Positions 1 to 8,806 of a DNA stretch of 64,000 nucleotides are shown here, in pieces. Location of the stretch: the NCBI RefSeq assembly GCF_947507565.1, contig NC_089175.1:2841733-2905732 (forward strand). Reading direction: 5' to 3'. Positions within the stretch are counted from its first letter, which is position 1. Each line of letters begins with the position of its first letter. Below the pieces are notes generated by a model that ran no database searches, was not told the origin of the DNA, and was given only the letters and a program-made list of their open reading frames with translations. Position numbers and translations under genes: made by a program. The DNA comes from Oscarella lobularis. Its lineage: Eukaryota > Porifera > Homoscleromorpha > Homosclerophorida > Oscarellidae.

Positions 1-1
1 G

Positions 2-181
2 TACAGCATGACCGTCTTGTCCGAGAAGTTGTGGGACGAACGCACGTTCTTCGCTCGAGAACAGTCGTTTGGAGTGTCGTTTGGCGAGTCTAAGCTCCCG
101 CTTCAGTGCAAGATTACAACCCAAGAGGCTTTGATGCGGTTGTTAGTTGCAGCTGCCAGTGGAGCTCCTTTAAAAATTTAG
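2..181 (+). CDS. C-terminal exon of an unrecognised gene (partial at window edge)
   Basis: An open frame enters from the left edge and runs 59 codons to a TAG at 179-181. Its last residues are LLVAAASGAPLKI. The GC-rich, C/G-ending codon use matches the real exons elsewhere in the window, and the region lies just before the 3' end of a minus-strand receptor gene, so the two genes would be convergent. I do not recognise the family. Only the tail is visible, so the start, the length and any upstream introns are unknown. It could also be a chance open frame, but 59 codons with coding-like composition directly at the edge favour a real terminal exon. Confidence 0.45.
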   Translation, partial: YSMTVLSEKLWDERTFFAREQSFGVSFGESKLPLQCKITTQEALMRLLVAAASGAPLKI

Positions 182-293
182 GGTTCTCCGACGTACGCAT
201 CAACATCAGGTGGTATATTGCTGAGATCAGCGTGCAGGATTTGTTATTATAGAAAAGCCTAATTAACGGACTATAGTGTAAGGGCAACAAGCA

Positions 294-2587
294 TTACATG
301 GTAGGAACAGCAGTACACTCGGAACATTGTGAAAAATCTTGGTAGTGTTTGCAGATAAATTCTGAAATCCCGCTTTGGCTTCGTTCACCGAAATCCTTTC
401 GGAGTTTGCGAGAATTTAGTTCTTGAAGCCAATCCCGGAGAAGAGTAATAAACTCTTCTTGTGAATCTTTCATTTCCGAATGATTGACGATGTTTTCCAG
501 AAGATTTTGAATTGTCTCGCAGTTTCTCTCTTGACAATTTCTTGCGTGATGACATGCCGGCTGGTTCTGGCCTTTCATCGTCTCAGGAAATGTAATTGCC
601 ACTTTGACAGCAAGTTTATGGAAATCTATGAAAATGTTGACGATAAAAATGAAACCTTCTCTATGTATGCCCCCTACGTATTTGGAGTTGATCGTTCGCT
701 TTCACTATGTCCAAAACAGCTTTTAAGCTAATCAGTAGATTGATTATCAGAACACTCCACGTTGAAGTACACAGTACGCTTACCTTGGTTTGAGTTTTTT
801 GTCGAGTTTTCTTATCTTGTTGTCTAAGCGTACATACGCTAGGACACCAACGATAACGATAATGGTGACCACAACGCTAACGGCAATCACTACGTCAAGC
901 CAACTTTGACTTTTGCCATTGTGTTCTGTACGTTGTCAAGTGCAATTTGTAGTAGGCAAACATAAGCAAAGCGTACCTTTGTCTTCAGAACTGGATGACG
1001 TGTTCGGTGGAGTACTTTCAGTGACTCTAGTAGGCGCTAGGCAATTAAAAATTAACGTTCAAGCTACTTTGTACTAAAGGACTAGGTGATTCTGATGCGT
1101 ACCTGAACAAGCTGAAGACCACGTAATGTTCCCTTTTAGATCACAACTTCTAACCAGACTTGGGCAGCTTGAAGATGAAAAATTCGTCAACCAATAGTCG
1201 GTCACAATGACACTGTGATTTGAGAAACGGTCTCTACTGCACGCTGTCTTGATATGCTGCCAATCTAGCGCTCCTGACGGCCCAAAGCAAACGGGTGCAG
1301 ACGTCTTGTTGCCCTCAGCTTGCAGCGTCAGAATCAAGAGTCCACTGCCGTAATTGGCAAATTGTAAGTTCCAACCTGTTTAATTAAACATAGAGTAAAG
1401 TAAGCGAGAACGCGGTAAGACTCACTGGGATTGGGTCTTGTTTCTACCGTCAATCTACGAGATTCCTTGCTGAGGTAGTGCTCTCCCACGGCGTGAAGAC
1501 GAATCACATAAGTCTTGCATGGAAGTAGACCGGTAATGTTGACTTCCATGGTCGTAGAGTTTAGGAATAAGAACCTAGTCACGCTGTTGGGCTCCTCAGA
1601 TGCGATTTTCACTTTATATCCAGAGTGAGCGTCATAGCTCGCGTTGAGTTCTTTTGGAAACAGAATACGGACGTTGACCGAGGTAGATGTTGTTCTTTCA
1701 GCCTTTAGGTCAGGTGTAGGGAGTTTTTCTAAAGCGTATAAATATACGGTGGTAGAACATATCAATGGCTTACGGTCACTTACTGCGAACTCGTAGCACA
1801 AAGGAGCTTTTTGTGACAAAACTATCTGAAGTCCGAAGTCTGATAGTGATCTTTCCATCATCCAAAAGGGTCACGTTGAAAGTGAGTGTTACATTTCTTA
1901 CTCCGGTCAACATCCCAACCGACTCGTTAGAATAGACTTTTCCGCTTGGGACATGTCTACAGAGTTCGGATACTGATACATATTCTGTCCCGCTGATGAG
2001 TTTATAGGTGGCTTTTAAAGAAATAATTTCGTCAAGGAAAATCTTTCTTTTGTTCACATGTAGACGTCTGATCCACTGAATAGAGCCTAGAATGCGCAGG
2101 AAAGCAATCGTATAGAACTCAGGCTACATACTGAAACTACTGATATACACGCGCACTTCTAAATTTGAGGCGTAGTTTCGAGCTGTTTCTGTCGTCCAAT
2201 TGGCAGCTATAGTCTCCAAGATCTTTGTTTGTTATATTTATCATTGCCAGATGCGCATCTTTGCCGTGCGACCATCGCTGCTGACGGTTGCTGGGTAAGA
2301 TTTCCTTTCCGTCGCGATACCATTTGTACACGCGAAACGGAATCGTTGTACTGCACGTAAGACGAATGTTCTTCGTGTGAGCTGGGAGAGTGCCATCTGA
2401 AGCGGATAGAAACGGATCGATGAGCGAAATGCGAACGACGTTCGTTGAACCGTGGGAAGAAGCCATGATATCTGAAGGCGGGGTTAGTGAGGTGTCGGAA
2501 TATTCTATAATGCCTACCGACACAGAAGAGAAGCATCCAAAGCATCGGCAAAAGAACAGAAATGGGTTTCGTTCCTCGTTGATTCAT
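294..2587 (-). CDS. R1: single-pass Ig/FN3 receptor with novel cytoplasmic helical domain
   Basis: A multi-exon cell-surface receptor. Exon 1 (2587-2518) encodes a signal peptide starting MNQRGTKPISVLLPMLW. A 46-bp intron (2472-2517) joins in frame to an Ig domain (Cys in RLTC and YSCQL, Trp in YKWYRDG). Next come a second Ig-like domain without the cysteine pair (about 1780-2050), an FN3 domain (about 1440-1720), a Cys/Trp-rich membrane-proximal domain (CFGPSG...SSACS, 1100-1420), a Ser/Thr stalk (about 985-1030), a transmembrane helix (DVVIAVSVVVTIIVIVGVLAYV, about 825-900) followed by basic residues, and a cytoplasmic exon (602-294). That last exon is rich in predicted helix and shares FGER and the following SE(F/L)I pattern with R2, so R1 and R2 are paralogs. 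Ligand and signalling partner are unknown. Splice sites were inferred by eye. Confidence 0.8.
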
Positions 2588-2767
2588 CGCGCGCGTCGTT
2601 TTCCTGCTAATCAATTACAAATATGGTTAATTTTCATCGCAACGTATTCCCGAGAAGGAATTTAAAGTCAAAACGACAAGATACGGTCCTTTTCGTCATA
2701 CACTATCGCAAGTCGATCGAGCAACAAGGGCCCGTATCGCGATGAATAAGGCTGCGGCGCCTGTTCT

Positions 2768-3031
2768 TTAGTTCTTACGTCTGTCAACTGTTGGAAGCTG
2801 CAGGAGAGTTGCGAATTTGCGAAAGTGCGGCCCAAATGAATGAATCACGTGATTTCGGAATGACGCAAGACATTCCATCTGATCACCACCATAAAGGTCA
2901 CCCAATAGGCACCAAGTTATGTAATTTACGAATGTGACAGCGGAGTTGTCAAGCCCAAGTGCTGCGAGAGCAAGAAGAAGAAATCCAGTCAGAAAACGTT
3001 CTGCGAGTCTGAAGAATCGAGAACGAGCCAT
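2768..3031 (-). CDS. Short ORF with signal-peptide-like start, unrecognised
   Basis: From an ATG at 3031 the frame begins MARSRFFRLAERFLTGFLLL and continues ALAALGLDN, a good signal peptide or signal anchor (basic N-region, long hydrophobic core). It then runs about 55 residues to a stop at 2768 with no recognisable domain. It sits between the first exon of R1 and the end of the CTHRC1-like gene. It may be an orphan signal exon left by a duplicated receptor gene, a small secreted protein, or chance. Possible splice donors (GTAAAT, GTGACC) lie just after the hydrophobic core, but I found no exon to join them to. Confidence 0.25.
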   Translation of the reverse strand: MARSRFFRLAERFLTGFLLLALAALGLDNSAVTFVNYITWCLLGDLYGGDQMECLASFRNHVIHSFGPHFRKFATLLQLPTVDRRKN

Positions 3032-3320
3032 CTCAGAGATCAAAACCTCAACAACAAAGGGAAATCGCCAGGCCTTGATCCAATGAAAACAGTGGAAGCA
3101 TCGAATCTCGGATAAAGGTAAGTGATGCGTTTTTTCATACCTCTGGGACAAGTATACAGTAAGCCATACGTATCACAAAGGAAGCACCATTGGCATAGGA
3201 AGACTCGGAGCTTTGGGAAGGAGTACCACTACCAGTAATACAATTTGCAGGCATACCATACAACTCAGCGCGCAGACATCAACAGAATTGGTCAATTAGA
3301 AGTCGTTGGCTTGAGATTAG

Positions 3321-4087
3321 TCAAGTTTGCGACTGGGGATATTCTTCAATCATTATGCGAGAGACTGAATTCCATCCAGAGTTACGATTAGATGATCCAT
3401 AGCCCTGACAGTTTCCGACATAAACAGCTACCCTTATTGATCCAGATGGAATGTTCTCACAGAATCCTTCTACTTGGCGATATCGAAGAGGATCATTTTT
3501 GGAGTTGGACAGGCGCACAACTCCTTCAATTGTCATTGGTCCTGAACATTCCGCTCCATTAAAGGTGATGTACCATCGTCCACAGCAGTAAGTATTAGGA
3601 CAAAGGACTTTCATATTGGCAGCATACGCTACTTTGAGAGCGGTAGAGGAGTGACGTTTTTTGAAAACACATTCCTAAGACACATTGCTTCCAGTTTATA
3701 GAATTGACAATGCCGTTTTCTCCTTGAGGTCCGGGCTCTCCTCGTTCTCCCAAGTTTCCTTTGATCCCCTTTTCCCCTTTGATTCCTATTGGCCCCATTG
3801 ATCCTCTTTGTCCCAGACTTCCTTTAGCACCCGTCTTTCCAGTGGCTCCTTTATCACCTCTTTCTCCTTTCAATCCATCTCTTCCTGGCAATCCATTGGG
3901 GCCTGGAGCCCCAGGAATTCCTGGTACTCCTGAACACACTCCGACAGAACCCTTAGAAAGACAATATTTCTTTTTGGGGATCGAAGAACTCGGATACCTG
4001 ATCTGATTTGGGATTATTGCTCTCGACAGCGTGCAGAAATAGTATGAGTGCTGCAAACAAACACTGAAGAGTTGAACTAGAAATCAT
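3321..4087 (-). CDS. CTHRC1-like secreted collagen triple-helix protein (apparent frameshift)
   Basis: Exon 1 (4087-3998) encodes a signal peptide (MISSSTLQCLFAALILFLHA). A 46-bp intron (3952-3997) joins in frame to a short collagen stretch of Gly-X-Y triplets (GVPGIPGAPGPNGLPGRDG, then about 15 more triplets). The C-terminal part has the conserved globular domain of collagen triple helix repeat-containing protein 1: CCGRWYITFNGAECSGP, then VEGFCENI and GWNSVSRI(M)IEE near the end. The family is extracellular and in vertebrates modulates Wnt/PCP signalling and matrix. The frame shifts by one base at a T6 run (3657-3662). Removing one base would join NWKQC...FQK to HSSTALKV, which is the family's expected order. 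Either this is an assembly or sequencing error, or the gene is broken. Confidence 0.85.
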
Positions 4088-4750
4088 TGTGTTGCGTTGC
4101 TCACTGAGGCTTTCTATCCCTTTTCATCCAAACTTGCCCGTTTATATTGAGTAAAAAGAAACGGGTATGATGTCACCTCCGGTAAATGCATTGAATGGAC
4201 GACGTCTTTTTTAAAGGGCTAACTACGTTAAACCCGCTTTCTAATACAATTGCCGGTTCTTAGCATGACCATAAAATGTCGAATTGAATTAAAGTGTGGG
4301 TCGTTAGAACACGATCACCGGTGTCCTCCTAACATCGTCACGAGGACTACAACGTCAGGACCATACTCCCACTCAAATTATTTGGGACTTCTTGTTGAGT
4401 TCAATGCTGTTGGATAATAAATGTATTATAAATTCTCTAAAAACAAATATCACTAACACGAATTTCTACTTGTTGTTCTACTTCAAATAGTCTAAAAGTT
4501 CTCCACAATCAAGGTGCTCCTGTGGAAACCAACGACAAGCCAGCCCATGCAGCTGCCCTCTTTTTACGTTTGCTAAACAATGCAACCCTAAACAAAATCA
4601 ATAATAATATTATGAAATAAGAGTATATGTACAGATGAAAAGTTTACTGCAAACTACTACAATTATAATCGGGTTTCAGGAAATTTTTTGGACTTGGAAA
4701 GAAAAAAATTTATTATTCAAGGCAAGAGTTAGTGACGTCACTAGTCCGTC
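4088..4750. other. Intergenic, no gene seen
   Basis: An AT-rich stretch upstream of the CTHRC1-like gene. I see no exon with coding character on either strand. A plus-strand open frame at 4635-4856 only shadows the orphan transmembrane exon that follows. Confidence 0.5.
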
Positions 4751-4985
4751 TCACCTATTTGTCCTTTTATGTTTCGATTGCCTGAAACTGATCCAAACAA
4801 TAGCGAAGATGATTAAGAATAGAATAGAGCCAGTGCCAAGAGCGGTTAGCAGGTAAAACTTTTTCGAACTTGATTCATCAGAGGAAGCTGATGTAGAGTT
4901 TTCGTAGCCAGCGCCAGATTTGTTAGGAAAGATAGTAGCAAATTCAGCAGAAGTTGCCCTCACCACGGTTCACAGCACTGAGGGA
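4751..4985 (-). pseudogene. Orphan copy of a receptor stalk + transmembrane exon
   Basis: The minus strand encodes AEFATIFPNKSGAGYENSTS, then a Ser-rich stalk, a transmembrane helix (LLTALGTGSILFLIIFAIVW) and the basic stop-transfer residues RQSKHKR, ending at a GTGAG splice donor. The same order and several identical words (AEF.TI.PN, SG.GYENSTS) occur in the last exon of R3 (8760-9158). No Ig exon precedes it and no tail follows it, so this is a duplicated exon fragment rather than a gene. The homology extends a little 5' (AGTGCTGTG...) as a decayed match to R3. Confidence 0.7.
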
Positions 4986-5377
4986 AATCGGCGATGCGCT
5001 CTGCTTTTGTAGGGTCTGTCCCGCCCACTGCTCTGATTAGACCGCAGCGATGTTCCAGCGCACTGATTGGTTCGCGGTTTGACTATTGATTGCTCAGCAA
5101 TTTCAAGAAATGATGTAACTAAACGCGCGTGAAGCAATGGTTGTTATCTCAATAACCAGCTCTCTTTCAAACGTACCGTATGCCAATAACGCGCTTGAGG
5201 GGGCCCGCGCGCGCAGGGCTAGCTATGCAAGTTCGTTGAAGTCGAAGAGGTGAATCCGGTTGAATCGTTGGCCAACGTTGCGGCACCGATCGCGCGTACG
5301 CGCGCCTGCCTCTGAATCCTCGGCCTCCCTCAGCCTCTATCCGCCAGACGACAGAGCAAACCGTACGTTGAAGGCTA

Positions 5378-5553
5378 CAGCTAGACGAGCGATTTGAAGC
5401 CGGCGCGATCCGAATCCCTTTAGCCCGTGCCGTAAATGATTTGAAATTGCTTTATGAACGTCGATTTGCCAGATTCGCCCGTGCCTGCGCCAATCGAAAG
5501 GATTTGTCGAGGTGAGGCCCCTTTTCGAGGTGCGCGCGCTCGATTTCGACGTA
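5378..5553 (-). pseudogene. Fossil of a heterotrimeric G-protein alpha subunit
   Basis: Read on the minus strand, 5503-5423 gives GTGESGKSTFIKQFQIIYGT, which is the P-loop/switch region of G-alpha subunits (Gq-like GTGESGKSTFIKQ followed by IIHGSG in the family). Further 3' in the same frame, DSDRAGFKSLV (about 5385-5415) continues the G-alpha order, but stop codons replace the expected Tyr codons (TAA at 5420-5422, TAG near 5382). Upstream, in another frame, VEIER...LEK (5521-5553) resembles the N-terminal EIER helix. With stops and a frame change this is a decayed copy, or possibly an exon spliced in a way I cannot reconstruct. No further G-alpha motifs (DVGGQ, NKKD) are nearby. Confidence 0.7.
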
Positions 5554-5717
5554 GCTGCCCGACGTACACGTATATACCCTCAAGCGCATCAGCTCAGGGA
5601 TCCGCAACGGCATTCGCAACCTAGCTATCGTGACAGTACTCAGGTTTGTGAGGAAAGTTCAATACGTTCACCGTGTCTACATACAGTATAGAAAATCAAT
5701 CGTGTCGCGGTGCGTCC

Positions 5718-7929
5718 TTAGAAGGTGTCAGCACTAGAGCAGCTTAAATATTTCTCTACAATTAATTCAGATGTTGAATCACTCGCAATCCTTTCACCAA
5801 AGGCATTTCGAATGGCTTCAATATTGGTGCTTGAGATGTTGAGACGTTTCATGTCTTTCACTAAATTGTGAACGGCACCAGCAAAGCCATCTTGTTTTTC
5901 CTTAATTGTTTCCAAGCTGTTGAGGAGGCCTTCAAGAAGATTTGCAATTTGGTCCGCTTGAATATCAGTCGCATGACAGCAACGAGGCAACGGCTCTTTT
6001 CCTTTAATTTTTGCCAAAAGAAAAGCAAGCAGATGGTAGTCTATCAGAGACGATTAGTACAAGTTGCCCTTTCTTGAATGCACTTGCCTTCTTCGAGATG
6101 ATTCTTCATTTGTTCAACGAGAGATTCCTTACTACATGGTAAGATTGATTATGAGGAGTCTTCAGGTAGAAGTACGTTAGTTGTTACCTTCGTCTGAATT
6201 TTCTTTTCAACCATATTACCAATCCAATGAGCGCAAAAGTGACACATACACCCAAAATAACAAAACCAGCCACCCAGTCGTGATTCTTTCCATTTTCTGT
6301 ACATAACAAGCGTAAATTGTGGTAAGCAAAGGAAGCGACATTGTAGCTACCTGTTTTGTCGTCAAGGCTGTGAATATCAGATGTTGAAGTATACTCGGTT
6401 GATTGAGTGCCTGTGTCGTCGTCAGTGGCCCGAGGGCTGTGAATACCAGGCGTTGACGCTCTTATATAGGTATTGGTTGATTGAGTATTTGCAACGGCTG
6501 ACTCTAGGCACGTTCGAGCATTTCTACCTCGTACTCAAGCAAAGGCGATACTGATACATACCTGAACAAGTTGACGACCACTCAACTCGTCGTTTTTCAT
6601 CACAACTTTTAACCTGACTTCCGCCGGAGCAGTTTAACAATGGCGTGTTAGTCAGCAGTTGATAGCGACCCATCATCCCTTCATTACTGTGGTTTGAAGA
6701 ACGGTTTCTGTTACACGCTAACTTGATTCGTTCGTGCCAATCTGCCGCTGCTGACGGGTCAAGGCAAACGAGTCGCGACGTCGTCCCATTAGCCTCGGTC
6801 AGCCTCAATAATCCTCTGTCATCGAATTGTAGGGCAGGTGCAAACTGACTGGGATCGGAGCTTGTCCGCACCGTCATCCGCCTCGCTTTGCTTCTGTGGT
6901 ACTCTCCCACGGCGTGAATTCGAATTGAATAATTTGTACATGGGATTAATTCGGTAATGTTTAATTCCCTGGTCGTGGAGTTTAGGCCGAAGGACCTGGT
7001 CACACCGTTGTCATCTGATGCTATTTTCACATGAAAGCCAATATGAGAGTCATAACTTCCGTTGAATCGTTCTGGAAAGAGAATAAAGACGCTGACCCAC
7101 GTAGGCCCGATATCTTTAATTAGAGAGTCAGGTGTAGGAAGTTTATCTAGAAAACAATGGGCTAGAATGTATCAAAAATAACTTGCTGTCATTTACCGTA
7201 GACTTTTAATCTAACCCGGCCTCTTGCAACGGCACCATCAGAAGTGGTAAACCTGACGACGACTTCTCCATTATCCGAAAGGGTTACATTGCGAGATAGA
7301 GATGCATTTTTCACTCCTGATACTCTGACCGTCGATATTTTGTAGATTGTTCCACTTGGGAAGTGCTTCCAAAGTACCGTGACTGTTGCATTTACCGTTT
7401 CCAAAACTTTAAAAGCGGCTTGTACAGTAATAGCGTCACCGGCAAAGAATTTCTTCTTTTTTGGATATTTCAAAAATCCAATCAAGAAAATTTTGGCTAA
7501 AACGCAGGAAAGGAAATTACACAACTAGTCTAAAAGCTCACACCCAAGACTGTATACGCACTTTTATATTTCAGAGACAACTTGGAACTGTTTCTGTCGT
7601 CCAGTTGGCAGATGTACTCTCCAAGATCGACCTTTGTTACATTTTTTATCGAGAGATAAACATCATTGCCGTGTAATCGCTGCTGGTGCCTGCCAGAGTC
7701 GTCTACTAGAATTTCATTGTTGTTGTGGTACCATTTGACACGGCGAAACGGGGCCGATTGACTACACGTGATGAGCACGTAATGCGTGTTGACGTCAACG
7801 CCGTTCAAAGCTGAAGGAGGTTGGGCGATCGATACGCGAACACCCGAAACTAAGGGGATCAGCCCAAGATATAGTACCTTAGGGACAGGGTCAGCATATG
7901 GTGTCGAGACTCAACACGCGCCTTACCAT
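5718..7929 (-). CDS. R2: Ig/FN3 receptor, paralog of R1
   Basis: It has the same domain order as R1. The predicted start ATG (7929) abuts a splice donor. A 49-bp intron (7878-7926) joins it in frame to a signal peptide exon (VLYLGLIPLVSG). Then follow an Ig domain (LITC, VKWYHNN, YICQLDDRNSSK; about 7530-7870), a cysteine-poor Ig-like domain (7189-7450), an FN3 domain, the Cys/Trp-rich domain (CLDPSAAADWHERIKLAC through WSSTCS, 6560-6830), a Ser/Thr stalk, a transmembrane helix (WVAGFVILGVCVTFALIGLVIW, about 6210-6280) and a cytoplasmic exon (6017-5718) ending about 30 residues after FGER. Many N-glycosylation sequons are present. Unlike R1, the FN3-to-Cys-domain junction is not interrupted by an intron. 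Confidence 0.8.
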
Positions 7930-8039
7930 TACAGAGAGTCCGAGTTCGTTGAAGCTGCGGCCAGCGACTCGGAGTCGCTCTTTCGATGTTGTTGCGTAGT
8001 TAATTTCTCTAAAAAGCCCTTTGTTACTGCTCTACTCAA

Positions 8040-8806
8040 AGTATTCCATGCATGCAACGCGTTTGGACCAAAAAAGCCAATAAGTCGCAGTGATTTAATT
8101 GCGCAACAAGTGCGTATCGCGCCGTGACAAAATTACCTTGTCTCCGTCTTCTGCGTGAATTTCATGGCGATTGAGCTCAGACTTCGGCATAATCCTTTGA
8201 GTCGCTATGAGTCTCATGACACTCGTAGTCTTCTTATGGACACTCCTAGTCGTTCTAATGACGCACGTCGTCTGGTGATCACGCGTGCTCATTTTATTGA
8301 ACACGTACGTCATTTCTATATTTATAACTGAGTTTCAACAGATTGTCCATCCTTCAAGTTGACAGAGCTAAATAAAACAAAGCCCAATTATTTATGACAA
8401 AGTATTCCAACGCGTTTAGACCAAAAAAGCCAATAAGTTGTAATTTCGCAGTGATTTGCGCGGCAAGTGCGTATCGCGCCGTGACAAATTTGCCGTCTCC
8501 GTCTTCTGCGTGAATTTCATGGCGATTGAAGCTCAGGCTTCGGCAAAATCTTTTGAGTCGGTATGAGCCTTATGACGCTCGTAGTCGTCGTAATGACGCT
8601 CGTAGTCGTCGTAATGACGCTCGTAGTCGTCGTAATGACGCTCGTAGTCTCGTGATGACGCGTGCTCATTTAATTGGACACGTACACATACGTCATTTCT
8701 ATATTTACCATCCTGCTACGCAAAGAATTATAACTGAGTTTCAACAAATTGGCCATCCTTCAAGTTGACGGAGCTAAATAAAGCAAAACCCAATTATTAA
8801 GACAAA
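8040..8806. repeat. Direct tandem duplication of about 360-400 bp
   Basis: Two copies lie head to tail: about 8040-8402 and about 8400-8806. Shared blocks, in the same order, include GACCAAAAAAGCCAATAAGT (8068 and 8421), GTGCGTATCGCGCCGTGACA (8109 and 8467), the GTCTCCGTCTTCTGCGTGAA block, and a terminal block ending AAATAAA(A/G)CAAA(G/A)CCCAATTATT. The second copy overlaps the 3' end of the R3 coding exon, so the duplication appears to have copied the receptor gene's last exon end. The arms differ by substitutions and small indels, so it is not brand new. Confidence 0.8.
8574..8650. repeat. 21-bp minisatellite inside the second duplication arm
   Basis: The unit GACGCTCGTAGTCGTCGTAAT is repeated three times with a fourth partial copy. 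The period is a multiple of three, so one plus-strand frame reads (DARSRRN)n without stops. That open frame is a repeat artefact, not evidence for a gene. The first duplication arm has only one diverged unit at the matching place, so the array expanded after the duplication. Confidence 0.85.

Noticed and set aside
2207-2614. 135-codon minus-strand ORF over the R1 Ig exon
   Set aside because: It starts correctly at the leader but runs through the intron in the wrong frame; the spliced model is better.
8526-8768. ORF with (DARSRRN)n repeat
   Set aside because: Open only because the minisatellite period is a multiple of three.
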